The notes beneath the pieces were generated by a model that ran no database searches, was not told the DNA's origin, and worked only from the letters and a program-made list of their open reading frames with translations. This document shows positions 10,249 through 18,748 of a stretch of 64,000 nucleotides of DNA, piece after piece; position 1 is the stretch's first letter; each line of letters starts with the position of its first letter. A program made the translations under genes and the position numbers. Source of the stretch: CAZQHK01 sp964593455 (GTDB taxonomy: Bacteria > Muiribacteriota > CAYSPT01); assembly GCA_964593455.1 (NCBI GenBank), contig CAZQHK010000013.1:46489-110488 (forward strand). Reading direction: 5' to 3'.

Positions 10249-10539
10249 TCAATGATAATCTGTCAATGTGATGTTATGGGCCACGCTGTTCTGCCACTGA
10301 AAAATAATTCTCCATTGATCGTTTACACGTATGCTGTAATAGCCCTTCCATTTACCTTTCAAGGTTTCCAAACGATTACCTGGCGGAACCTTCAAATCAT
10401 CAAGCTTAAAGGCATAGTTGATCATATCAAGTTTGCGATTGGCAACTGAACATATATCATGAGGGAACCGCCTGACTTTTTTTGATTTACGCCCATTGTA
10501 TAAATCAGCTGTTGCCTGATCACCAAATGATGCTATCAT
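10249..10539 (-). CDS. higB: HigB/RelE-type toxin
   Basis: 96 residues, the normal size for RelE/ParE-fold HigB toxins, which cut mRNA on the ribosome. Family features visible are the start IASFGDQATADLYNG, the central LDDLKVPPGNRLETLKG segment and the C-terminal YSIRVNDQWRIIFQW with the basic and aromatic residues of the active surface, ending TLTDYH. It is the first gene of a two-gene operon with higA. It lies in an accessory stretch between IS91 fragments, a usual location for a stabilising toxin-antitoxin module. Confidence 0.9.
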   Translation of the reverse strand: MIASFGDQATADLYNGRKSKKVRRFPHDICSVANRKLDMINYAFKLDDLKVPPGNRLETLKGKWKGYYSIRVNDQWRIIFQWQNSVAHNITLTDYH

Positions 10540-10605
10540 TTACCTACCTCGCATTTACATTATACCGCATTACCGCTATATGTACAAGTGGAGATTTGCT
10601 AATTC

Positions 10606-10697
10606 TTAAAAGCCTATCTCAGGGAGAACGGAACCCGACTGAGTCAAGATATCCCTGATAGCCGCCCACCACCGGCTGTGAAGATCGCCGCTTGAAA
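10606..10697 (+). repeat. 93-bp direct repeat, left copy
   Basis: It begins TTAAAAGCCTATCTCAGGGA and ends near CCGCTTGAAA. A second copy at 14257-14349 has only a few differences. The pair brackets the kinase-WD40 gene exactly. Nothing else was recognised in the 10540-10810 gap. Confidence 0.8.
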
Positions 10698-10810
10698 CCA
10701 CCCTGCCACCGCAGCCAACCCGTACCACGGCAATTCAACTAGCGCACTCATCACGCAGAAGAGTATATCATGTTCTTGCCTGCAGCCGCTTTGCCTGCTA
10801 TTCTGCAATC

Positions 10811-13800
10811 ATGAGTGATTTCGACGATATTATCTCAGCCTACCCGGATCCGGGAACCAGCAGGGACACCATGATTGATCCACCGGACTCAGGCGGTGAC
10901 GGCGGCGAAGACCGGCCTCCGCCTGACCGTGGTTCGTCCGGACCGGCTAAAACGAAATATGAAATTGCCGACGAGGTCGCCCGGGGCGGCATGGGGGTCA
11001 TCCTGAGTGCCCGCGACACCGGAATCGGGCGCGACGTAGCTATGAAGGTGATCCTCTCCGGATGGCAGGAGTCGCGGGAATTTTCTGAACGGTTCATCAG
11101 GGAAGCCCAGGTCCAGGGGCGGCTGGAGCATCCCAATATCTGCCCGGTTCACGAGCTGGGAGCGGACGATAAGGACCGGCCCTATTTCACCATGAAAATG
11201 GTACATGGTTACTCCCTGGCAAAGATGATCGCCGAGCCGAGAGAGAATCCGGGACCATGGGATCCGAAACGGCTCACCGAGGTGCTGAACATCTTCCTGA
11301 AGATATGTGACGGCATCGCCTATGCCCATTCCCAAGGGATCATCCACCGTGACCTGAAGCCGGACAACATTATGGTGGGCGATTTCGGCGAGGTCTATGT
11401 CATGGACTGGGGCCTGGCCAAGATACTGGGAGCCGAGGACGGCGACTACCAAAACGGCCTGGTCATCGACGAGCAGGGCGGCCCCGGGGACACCATGAAG
11501 ACCATGACCGGTTCCGCTATCGGCACACCGGCCTACATGCCGCCGGAGCAGGCGAAAGGGCTGGTGGGGGACATGGACGAGAGGTCCGACATCTACTCCC
11601 TGGGAGCACTTCTCTACGAACTTTTGGCCCTGACTCCGCCGCTGCAGGGAGAGGACTCCTGGGAAGTCCTGGGAAAAATCCCGAAGCAGGTGCCGCCGCC
11701 GCCATCCTCTCACGAAGCGGCCAGGGGGCTTTCTCCGGAGCTCGATTCGATTATCCTGAAGTGCCTGGAAAAGGAAAAGCGGGACCGCTACCGGAGCGTG
11801 CAGGATCTCAAGGGAGAGATAGAGCTCTTCCTGTCGGGACGGCCGGTGGGGGCCATGGAGTACAGCCTGTGGCAGGTGTTTACCAAGTGGGTGTCCCGGA
11901 ACAGGGCTCTGGCGTTATCTACCCTGGCGGTGCTGCTCGTCATCGTCGCCGCCGCTTCGGTGGCCTACGTGAATGTGTCGGAAGCCTGGAAGAACGAGCA
12001 GTTCGCCCGCCTCAAGGCCGAGGAGAACGCCCGCACGGCACGGACCGCTCTCACGGAAGCTGAAGCCCGCCGCCGGCAGGCCGAGGTGAGCAACCTGAAA
12101 AGCCGCATAAACATGGCTTTGATGCTTGAAGAAAAGGGAGAAATCGGTGAGGCGATACGGCAGTACCGCTCAATCAAGAAGACCCTGATTGAGAAACGCC
12201 TCGGCCTGTTCCCTTACATCGATCTCGCTATCTGGAAAGCGCAGTATAACAACGGCCGGAGCGTCATGCTCAAGGAAGATCCCGGTAATGAAATTTCACC
12301 GGCACGGATGGTGCTGTTCAGCCCGGACGGGCAAACCCTGGCAATATGGAGAGGTGATGCCTCCATTCGCTTGATAGACCGTTTCACCGACCAACTGCTG
12401 AAGAGCCTGGATGCCGGTCCGGCACCGGTGTCAAGTATGGCCTTCAGTCCGGACAAGCGACTCCTGGCCGCCGGATACGCTGACGGCGATATCATTCTCT
12501 GGGACCTACCCCGGGGGCAGGAGGTCGCCCGTTTCCGGGAGCCCGGCCTGCTTCCCGGTACGGGTAAGACGTGGCCGGTGAGAACCTTGGCTTTCAGCCC
12601 GGACGGTATGCTGCTGGCTTCATCCGGGGACACGGTTATCAGGGTTTGGGATGTAAGGAATAAACGGGTCAGGACCCGTTTGCGCTCGCATCTGAAGGAG
12701 GTCCTGACCGTGGCCTTCAGCCCCGACGGTAAGCACCTGGTCTCCGGCGGCAATGATCGGCATGTAGGATACTGGGACGTGAACAAGGGGTCACTGGAAG
12801 AGATCCTTTACCAGCACAAGGACCGGGTCATCCAGTCCGCTTTCACCCTCGATGGCTCTATGATCGTCACCGCCAGTGCCGACACCACCGTAAGGCTGTG
12901 GGATCTCGAGAAGGGCCGGGAGGTGGCGTCCCTGCGGGGACACGAGACCGATATCAAAGCGATGGCCGTCAGCCCCGTGGGCGGCGTGCTGATGACCGGC
13001 GGCCGGGACGGTACCGTCCGTTTCTGGGATCCGGAACGGCGTGTGATGACGGCCTGCTTCCGGGAGCACGAGGAGATGGTTGTTTCGGTATCCTTCAGCC
13101 CCGACGGGCGGGAGGCGGTATCCGCCGATTCCCGGGGAATGGTCCGGCGCTGGTCCCTGGAGCGGGAGAGCCTGGTCGGGATCATCGACATGACGAAGGA
13201 TAATTACAAGATCAGCAGTCTGGATTTCAGCCCCGACGGGAGGCTCCTGGCCGCCGGCCCGCAATCCATGACCTTCGTGCCGGTGCTCCTCGTCGATCCC
13301 TCCACCGGGAGCATTCTCCACCGCCTGATGTCGCACGGGGCGCAGGCCAGCTCCGTGTCATTCAGCCCCGACGGAAAGCTCCTGGCCACCGGGAGCGGCG
13401 ACGGCATCCTGCGGGTGGCAGATGTCAAAAAACTCGAGCAGGTGGCCATGGTCGACGTTCGAAAAGAAGATAAAACCAGTGGTTTACCGCTGCTCATGAC
13501 CATGGCCGAACTCTTCGAAAAGGATGCTGACGAGATCTGGAAAAATATCTATAGGGTGGCGTTCAGCCCCGACAACCGGCACCTGGCCACCGCCTGTGAA
13601 GACGGCTCCGTCAAGCTCTGGGACACAAGTTCGTGGAATCGGGCGCACGTTTTTTCCGAGAGCGGCGGTGAAATGGTCTGCCTGGATTTCAGCCCGGACG
13701 GACGGTTGCTGGCCGCCGGCGGCGGACACCCTGAGCTCCGTATCTGGGAGGTGGAAAGCCGTAATTCGTCGGCGGTTCTCACCGGTCACGAAGGCAAGGT

Positions 13801-14206
13801 CAATTCGGTAACCTTCAGCCCCGACGGACGGTTGCTGGCCGCTGCGGGGAACGACCGGCGGATCCGGCTGTGGGATGTTCGCACCTGGACCTGCACCGCT
13901 GTCATGCAGGGGCATTTGGCCAGCGTAACGACTCTCGCCTTTAGCCCCGACGGGTCTCTCCTGGTCTCGGGTGGCAGCGGTGGTACCATTAAGTTTTGGG
14001 ACGTCGCCGGGGGGGAGTGCCTGTTGACATTGAAGGAGCACGGCAATGACGTGCGGGCGGTAGCCTTCAGTCCCGACGGAACGATCCTGGCGTCAGGCAG
14101 TCGGGACTTCACGATCAAGCTGTGGCGGTTCGGCTCCGCGTTGAAGCCGCTTGACAGCGTGAGTAAATCAAAATTTGCCGCGCACACTGCTGGAGCGAAA
14201 GAGTAA
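10811..14206 (+). CDS. Membrane-anchored Ser/Thr protein kinase fused to double WD40 propeller
   Basis: 1131 residues. An acidic, Pro/Gly-rich leader (~1-48) precedes a Hanks-type kinase domain (~50-335): Gly-rich loop VARGGMGVI, Lys79 in VAMKV, catalytic loop HRDLKPDN (Asp181), DWG in place of DFG (Asp199), and activation segment GTPAYMPPEQ. One transmembrane helix follows (~368-390), then a coiled region and about 14 WD40 repeats carrying FSPDG motifs (~490-1120), enough for two seven-bladed propellers. The kinase is predicted to be cytosolic and the propellers extracytoplasmic. The role would be signalling; substrate and ligand are unknown. The start has no clear ribosome binding site. The gene is monocistronic and lies between direct repeats and IS91 debris, suggesting acquisition as a unit. 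Confidence 0.9.
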   Translation: MSDFDDIISAYPDPGTSRDTMIDPPDSGGDGGEDRPPPDRGSSGPAKTKYEIADEVARGGMGVILSARDTGIGRDVAMKVILSGWQESREFSERFIREAQVQGRLEHPNICPVHELGADDKDRPYFTMKMVHGYSLAKMIAEPRENPGPWDPKRLTEVLNIFLKICDGIAYAHSQGIIHRDLKPDNIMVGDFGEVYVMDWGLAKILGAEDGDYQNGLVIDEQGGPGDTMKTMTGSAIGTPAYMPPEQAKGLVGDMDERSDIYSLGALLYELLALTPPLQGEDSWEVLGKIPKQVPPPPSSHEAARGLSPELDSIILKCLEKEKRDRYRSVQDLKGEIELFLSGRPVGAMEYSLWQVFTKWVSRNRALALSTLAVLLVIVAAASVAYVNVSEAWKNEQFARLKAEENARTARTALTEAEARRRQAEVSNLKSRINMALMLEEKGEIGEAIRQYRSIKKTLIEKRLGLFPYIDLAIWKAQYNNGRSVMLKEDPGNEISPARMVLFSPDGQTLAIWRGDASIRLIDRFTDQLLKSLDAGPAPVSSMAFSPDKRLLAAGYADGDIILWDLPRGQEVARFREPGLLPGTGKTWPVRTLAFSPDGMLLASSGDTVIRVWDVRNKRVRTRLRSHLKEVLTVAFSPDGKHLVSGGNDRHVGYWDVNKGSLEEILYQHKDRVIQSAFTLDGSMIVTASADTTVRLWDLEKGREVASLRGHETDIKAMAVSPVGGVLMTGGRDGTVRFWDPERRVMTACFREHEEMVVSVSFSPDGREAVSADSRGMVRRWSLERESLVGIIDMTKDNYKISSLDFSPDGRLLAAGPQSMTFVPVLLVDPSTGSILHRLMSHGAQASSVSFSPDGKLLATGSGDGILRVADVKKLEQVAMVDVRKEDKTSGLPLLMTMAELFEKDADEIWKNIYRVAFSPDNRHLATACEDGSVKLWDTSSWNRAHVFSESGGEMVCLDFSPDGRLLAAGGGHPELRIWEVESRNSSAVLTGHEGKVNSVTFSPDGRLLAAAGNDRRIRLWDVRTWTCTAVMQGHLASVTTLAFSPDGSLLVSGGSGGTIKFWDVAGGECLLTLKEHGNDVRAVAFSPDGTILASGSRDFTIKLWRFGSALKPLDSVSKSKFAAHTAGAKE

Positions 14207-14256
14207 ATTATGCTAGAATGTGCCCATGACTTATAAAGATAAGATGCGGGACGCGA

Positions 14257-14349
14257 TTAAAAGCCTATCTCAAGGAGAACGGAAACCGACTGATCCAAGA
14301 TATCCCTGATAGCCTCCCACCACCGGCTGTGAAGATCGCCGCTTGAAAA
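14257..14349 (+). repeat. 93-bp direct repeat, right copy
   Basis: Begins TTAAAAGCCTATCTCAAGGA, matching 10606-10697 with scattered substitutions. It joins directly onto an IS91 3' fragment at about 14350, whereas the left copy is followed by unrelated sequence. Confidence 0.8.
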
Positions 14350-14557
14350 CATTCCATTTTGCCCTCCGAAAACGGCAACTACAACCCCAGGCTCATCCCC
14401 CGCATTGCGATCAGGCATACAATACGGTATTATTTGCCGCAGAATGGGACGGATGAGTGTCTTGTGCGTCTCATGACGCTGCATTCCGTCAACTTTCGGG
14501 GAGGGAATACGCGGGGTGAGGCCGAACGCGATTTTTTTTCAGGAATGGATTTCCTAT
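14350..14557 (+). mobile_element. IS91-type element, 3'-end fragment
   Basis: Translates to SENGNYNPRLIPRIAIRHTI and on to TLHSVNFRGGNTRGEAERDF, the same C-terminal segment found at 8515-8700. Nucleotide similarity continues through GGATTTCCTATGAGTG and stops at 14557, equivalent to 8716, so this is the element terminus. An extra T near 14535 shifts the frame relative to the first copy. Only about 200 bp of the element remain. Confidence 0.8.
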
Positions 14558-14596
14558 GAGTGGAAAAATTGCGCGGCGTCATCACTCGTATGCGCC

Positions 14597-14630
14597 TCTC
14601 CAACCTTACTTTCTACGCTTTTTTGCTTGA
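14597..14630 (+). repeat. Dispersed intergenic repeat, copy b
   Basis: TCTCCAACCTTACTTTCTAC followed by GCTTTTTTGCTTGA, the clearest match to the copies at 7161 and 39748. It lies between the IS91 fragment and the 3' end of the glycosyltransferase gene. Confidence 0.65.
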
Positions 14631-14668
14631 GGCGCACTCGTACAGATAATTGGTGAAATATGCAGGGA

Positions 14669-15937
14669 TTACATCCCAGGGATAAGCTTTTTCAACAGTT
14701 CCTCAAGCACCTCGTACGAGAAGTGTTTCCGGCCAAGCTCGAAGTTATGATCGGTTATTTCATCGGCCAGCTCCGGGTGGTAGATGATGTTCTTCATCTG
14801 CTCCAACGCCTCATCGGTCAGCCGGTTATCCTCCAACATGACGGTTTTGAATCCCCTGGACCCTATATCCGGCCAGTAGACAGGTTTATAGTTGTTTACA
14901 AATATGGGAACCCGGCCCAGCAAAGCCTCCACAAAAGCGTTTCCAAATCCTTCGTAGGTAGAGAAGTAGGTCATGGCCCGGCAATACGCATACGCGTCTG
15001 AAAGAGAGTAGATTTTTCTCCCCTCCGCGGTACGTGCCCGCACGTTTTGAATACGATCAGAAACGAAGAAAACCTGTCCACCAAGCTCCAACTCGGCAAT
15101 TTTATCCACCAGTTCACGAAAGTAGATCTGACGATAATCATCGTCAGCAGTACCGGTGATAAAGAGCTTTACCCGGTGATCATGCAGACGGTGGATAAGT
15201 TCGATGGCGGTTTCAATCCCTTTCCGCCGAACGATCCGGGTCACCTGGAACAAAGGAATTTCATTGTCAGTGATACCCAGGGTTTGTAGTAAATCACTGT
15301 TGTACCCATTTTTCTGAGCAAAAGGAGATTCAAAATCCATCACGTTGGGAACGACCACAGAGGAAATGTCTTTTTGTTTTTTCAAGGTGTCCCGGCCATA
15401 CAGGTTGATTACCGCGTGGTTGAGGTTGGGAAGAACCGGAGGGAAACACCCTTCCATGATTCGTAGAATCCCGGTATAGCTGGTCTGGTAGCGCTCACCA
15501 CGCTCCCAGTAGAAGTCGTGGTTATGAGCCACGGAAGGGATTTTAGTCTTCTCCATAACTCTCTTCACCGCCAGCCCCATGGACAGGTGGCAGGGAATAG
15601 TGGAAGCGTTCTCCGAAATCAGCACATCGATTTTTTTATCGTTCATCCACGCCAAAATCACTCGTTCCAGGTAAGCCGCCTGCTCTTCCAGGCGTACCAG
15701 GACATCTTGTTCACCAACATTCTGTTTAAAGAAAGCATCGTCCTGCTCCCGGAGCACATCCGGATGAAAAAAGGAAAGCTGGGGTATGATAGTGGTTTCA
15801 GGAACTTCAGCCTCAAGCTGACCTGTTACAATCCGGCAGGTATGCCCCATGCGCTTCAGAACGGCGATCCATTTTTCTGTCTCCAGAGCCACCCCGTCGA
15901 CACCGCCGATACGTCCGATAACTATCCCTATATTCAT
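14669..15937 (-). CDS. Family 4-type glycosyltransferase
   Basis: About 422 residues from the ATG at 15937, which has AAGAGAG ten bases upstream; an in-frame GTG three codons earlier (15946) has poorer spacing. The N-terminal Rossmann half begins MNIGIVIGRIGGVDGVALET, with the Gly-rich acceptor-side loop of GT4 enzymes. The C-terminal half holds the sugar-nucleotide site with the E-x7-E motif EGFGNAFVE, preceded by AMTYFSTYE. It would transfer a sugar from a nucleotide donor onto a lipid, glycan or protein acceptor at the cytosolic face. It stands alone, so neither donor nor pathway can be inferred. Confidence 0.85.
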   Translation of the reverse strand: MNIGIVIGRIGGVDGVALETEKWIAVLKRMGHTCRIVTGQLEAEVPETTIIPQLSFFHPDVLREQDDAFFKQNVGEQDVLVRLEEQAAYLERVILAWMNDKKIDVLISENASTIPCHLSMGLAVKRVMEKTKIPSVAHNHDFYWERGERYQTSYTGILRIMEGCFPPVLPNLNHAVINLYGRDTLKKQKDISSVVVPNVMDFESPFAQKNGYNSDLLQTLGITDNEIPLFQVTRIVRRKGIETAIELIHRLHDHRVKLFITGTADDDYRQIYFRELVDKIAELELGGQVFFVSDRIQNVRARTAEGRKIYSLSDAYAYCRAMTYFSTYEGFGNAFVEALLGRVPIFVNNYKPVYWPDIGSRGFKTVMLEDNRLTDEALEQMKNIIYHPELADEITDHNFELGRKHFSYEVLEELLKKLIPGM

Positions 15938-16054
15938 ATCAAACACACTCTCTTCATCATTACCGGCCGGTATATTTCAAAAAAATCCGAGAAAAAAGCG
16001 GCCACGAAAAGGCCGGTCAAACATGTGTAAGAACTTACAATGTATTGGTTTGGG

Positions 16055-16981
16055 TTAACGGAACTGCAGTTCCAGAAGAAGCTCTTCGTCATCGCTGTCT
16101 GTATCGCCGGGTGATACCGGAGCGCCTGTTTCAACGGTAGCGCCCGCCGGTGACGGGCTAATTACAGGTCGCGGGGGAGGCGGTTTAAAAAAGCGTTCTA
16201 TAATCCACCCCACCTTGCCGTCCGGGAGAACAATTTGATACCATTCTCCCTGTTTAGTAATAATTGGCAATTCCATTCCTTTATACACCTTGGTAAGGGC
16301 TTCGAAGTAGATTCCGCCTTCCGACCTGACGTTAACGCCATTTCCTGTCACCGTACCAAGGATTTTTGCCTTCTCCTGGACAAGCTCATCAAATATCCAC
16401 CCCCGCCGGTCACCGACCAGCTTGATTCGGGTCCATTCACCAGCTTCTTCGATAATTTCCACCTTTTGACCCCGCGATATCTTGGTCACGAAACCGCCGT
16501 CTTTGGAAGGTTGTTCCCGTACGTTCACACGATTTCCAATGATATTGCCCGGTAGGGTCCGGGGGACCGGAGTAACTTCCACAGTCAGGCCAAACGACGA
16601 TAACTCCCGGGTTATGCCGAGAGTTGGAGGTAAACGGCGAATACTTTTCCGGACAAATTTGGAAGAGAGCCATCCCGAAACTTCGTCATCGAGATCTATT
16701 TCATACCATGGGCCGATCTTCCCGTAAATCCGTACTTCAGTGCCGATGCGAAGTTGATCGATTACATCACAGTTGAATCCGGGACCGGAACGAACGTTCA
16801 CACTGGTTCTGATAATTATTCCCGTAAACTGCCGACCTTTTCCGTGAACTTCAGAAACCGAATCTCCGACAATCCAGGGAGAAACAGGCTGTCCGGCAAC
16901 CGAGGAAATACACTCGACAAAAAGCAGTAACAAAACAGCAACCAATAGCCCCGGGGCGTCGATGCCGTGAGTCCACCGCAC
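16055..16981 (-). CDS. Secreted protein with three SH3 domains
   Basis: About 308 residues from the GTG at 16981, which directly follows a run of Gs and the ssb stop; longer in-frame starts would lie inside ssb. An N-terminal hydrophobic segment (APGLLVAVLLLLFVECISS) acts as signal or anchor. Three bacterial SH3 (SH3_3) domains follow, with the recurring NVRSGPG, NVREQPS and NVRSEGG motifs and WYEIDL, WTRIKL and WYQIVL strands. The tail is Pro-rich then acidic. Such domains generally bind peptidoglycan peptides; an envelope role is inferred. It is probably cotranscribed with ssb. Confidence 0.8.
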   Translation of the reverse strand: MRWTHGIDAPGLLVAVLLLLFVECISSVAGQPVSPWIVGDSVSEVHGKGRQFTGIIIRTSVNVRSGPGFNCDVIDQLRIGTEVRIYGKIGPWYEIDLDDEVSGWLSSKFVRKSIRRLPPTLGITRELSSFGLTVEVTPVPRTLPGNIIGNRVNVREQPSKDGGFVTKISRGQKVEIIEEAGEWTRIKLVGDRRGWIFDELVQEKAKILGTVTGNGVNVRSEGGIYFEALTKVYKGMELPIITKQGEWYQIVLPDGKVGWIIERFFKPPPPRPVISPSPAGATVETGAPVSPGDTDSDDEELLLELQFR

Positions 16982-16997
16982 CTTCAATCCCCCCCCC

Positions 16998-17372
16998 TCA
17001 GAAGGGGATCTCTTCATCAGCCAGATCGTCGGCTTTTGATTCCGGTTTGCCCCCGATAAACTGAACATTGTTCCCCACAACCTCCGTCACCGTCCGTTTG
17101 ACACCATCTCGATCGGTGTAGCTTCGGGACTGAAGGCGGCCTTCCACAGCAGCCATCCGGCCCTTGCTGAGATACTTGGAGCACAGTTCCGCAAGCTTAC
17201 TCCAAACAACAACTTTGAAAAAATCCGTTTGTTTCTCCCCGGTCTCATCCCGCCCCCGAAACCGGTCAACAGCTATCCTGAAATCAGCTACGGCAGTTCC
17301 GCCCGGAGTGTATCTGAGTTCCGGATCAGACGCCAGTCTACCGATTAGAAAAACCATGTTCATACTGGCCAT
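16998..17372 (-). CDS. ssb: Single-stranded DNA-binding protein
   Basis: 124 residues. ATG at 17372 with GGAGG nine bases upstream. The OB fold is clear: MNMVFLIGRLASDPELRYTP, then DFFKVVVWSKLAELC, KGRMAAVEGRLQSRSYTD and the C-terminal acidic tip DLADEEIPF that recruits partner proteins in replication and repair. It is shorter than the E. coli protein because the Gly-rich linker is almost absent. The repeat element at 17397-17647 lies 24 bases upstream and so occupies the position expected for its promoter. Confidence 0.95.
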   Translation of the reverse strand: MASMNMVFLIGRLASDPELRYTPGGTAVADFRIAVDRFRGRDETGEKQTDFFKVVVWSKLAELCSKYLSKGRMAAVEGRLQSRSYTDRDGVKRTVTEVVGNNVQFIGGKPESKADDLADEEIPF

Positions 17373-17396
17373 AGTGCGATACCTCCACTTTCTCTA

Positions 17397-17647
17397 CCCG
17401 AATAATTCACAAATAATCTGCATCAGACGAAGCCATCCTGGCTTCGTCCCCTTCGGGCGTCACTTCATGACGTCCAGTTTTGCTTCCTGCAAAACAGTGC
17501 GGCTCGAAAATGACCGCACCTACTGCGTTGCGCTTGAAAAATGTTCTCAACGTACCTACCGGTACGCCTCCGAGCATTTCTCTGCATGCGCCTTGTATCT
17601 GCAACCATTTTCTTCACCTCGCTACGAATATTTGTGAATTATCCGGG
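17397..17647. mobile_element. Hairpin-rich MITE-like element, copy 2 (251 bp)
   Basis: Terminal inverted repeats CCCGAATAATTCACAAAT (17397-17414) and ATTTGTGAATTATCCGGG (17630-17647) are flanked by the direct repeat TCTA (17393-17396 and 17648-17651). The interior matches copy 1 but has about 76 extra bases holding three consecutive hairpins: arms 17426-17435/17439-17448 (10 bp, perfect), 17455-17462/17468-17475 (one mismatch) and 17477-17483/17489-17495 (7 bp, perfect). There is no coding capacity. It sits between ssb and the metallophosphatase gene, whose stop codon lies inside the target duplication. Confidence 0.78.
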
Positions 17648-17648
17648 T

Positions 17649-18413
17649 CTACAATCCGATTTCCAACCGGAGTGCCAGCTGGGTTGGAAGTTCTTCGAAT
17701 GAAAAAATCTCTTCCTGGGCGCCGGCTATATCATAGGAAATTCTGAAAAATTCCAACACCATACGGGATGAATCGAATATCGTGTAGGATGCCTTCTTAT
17801 TTCCATCTCGAGGCTGCCCGACACTGCCCGGGTTGACGATATAGTAAAAATCCGGGTTGAGTTCCTTCACCTTGTGGTCCTGGGTGATTACCTGCCTGAT
17901 GACATTGTCGCCTTTAGCCATAAAGACCGCCGGGACATGCGTGTGTCCGTTGAAACAGATTTTCGCATCCAATTCACTCATCAGCTGAACCGTGGACAAT
18001 GCCTGGTCTTCGTACATCAGGTATTCCTTCGGATCAGCCAGACTGCCATGAACGATGATAATCTTCTCCTCCTGAAGAACGAGATGCTCCTCCAGTTGCT
18101 TCAACCAATTCAAATAGGGTTCCTTAAGCACATCCTTGGTCCACAGACCGGCCATACGGGCATTGTAGTTGAATTCGTCAGGGTTGCACATGTCAAGCAC
18201 CAGATTGTCGTGGTTGCCCCTGACGGCAGCCGACAGCTTTCCCGAAGAATTAAAATTCAGGATACATTCCATTACCTGATTGGGACAGGCATTGTATCCA
18301 AGATAATCTCCAAGCAGAAGGATGTTGCTCCAGGAACGGTTACGAGCGTCTTCGAGGACCGCGTTGAGGGCATGCAGATTTGCGTGGATGTCTGCCAATA
18401 AAAGGTATCTCAT
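17649..18413 (-). CDS. Metallophosphoesterase (YfcE/MJ0936-like)
   Basis: 254 residues with the full dimetal phosphatase set: DIHAN near the N-terminus, GDYLGY, GNHDN, VHGS and GHTHVP. The compact length and the start MRYLLLADIHANLHALNAVL match the YfcE/MJ0936-like calcineurin-fold phosphodiesterases, whose physiological substrate is often unknown. It would be cytosolic. The stop codon TAG lies in the TCTA duplication of the neighbouring element, so the reading frame ends exactly at the insertion point. A second inverted-repeat element lies 31 bases upstream of its start. Confidence 0.88.
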   Translation of the reverse strand: MRYLLLADIHANLHALNAVLEDARNRSWSNILLLGDYLGYNACPNQVMECILNFNSSGKLSAAVRGNHDNLVLDMCNPDEFNYNARMAGLWTKDVLKEPYLNWLKQLEEHLVLQEEKIIIVHGSLADPKEYLMYEDQALSTVQLMSELDAKICFNGHTHVPAVFMAKGDNVIRQVITQDHKVKELNPDFYYIVNPGSVGQPRDGNKKASYTIFDSSRMVLEFFRISYDIAGAQEEIFSFEELPTQLALRLEIGL

Positions 18414-18444
18414 CGCTCTAAATTATCCCTCACCCCTATTTTAT

Positions 18445-18692
18445 CCCGGAAAATACAGTAGACATTCCATAACGAGGTTTCAGGAACCTTCTGCATTTTC
18501 AAAGTTTATCACGGATTTTAGCATCTCCTCCATAGGGGCGTCAAGAACTCAAATACCTTTATTTAATTCATCCACCTTCTTCCTTCCTATTCTCATTAAA
18601 CACAATTCCAAGATAAAATTTAAATTATTGAGAAACCAAAGTGTAGCCATAAGAACATCACCTGATATAAAATGTCTACTGCATTTTCCGGG
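18445..18692. mobile_element. Second inverted-repeat element (about 248 bp), possibly a different MITE
   Basis: The ends are 22-bp inverted repeats with one mismatch: the left end starts CCCGGAAAATACAGTAGACA at 18445 and the right end closes TGCATTTTCCGGG at 18692. Both ends begin CCCG as in the other element, but the rest is unrelated. There is no clean target duplication: TTTA occurs at both sides with a one-base offset. The interior is AT-rich; the minus strand has a short frame with a hydrophobic stretch (MATLWFLNNLNFILELCLMR) that may be a decayed gene. It fills the divergent promoter region between the metallophosphatase and xdhC genes. Confidence 0.6.
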
Positions 18693-18748
18693 TTTACGGG
18701 ACTGGTTGTCTATACAATTGATATTTTGAAACAGAGAAAGGAAACGCA

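Noticed and set aside
17397..17647. The three hairpins read as a CRISPR array or riboswitch
   Set aside because: The hairpins differ in sequence and size, there are no equal spacers, and they lie within a terminal inverted repeat element with target duplications.
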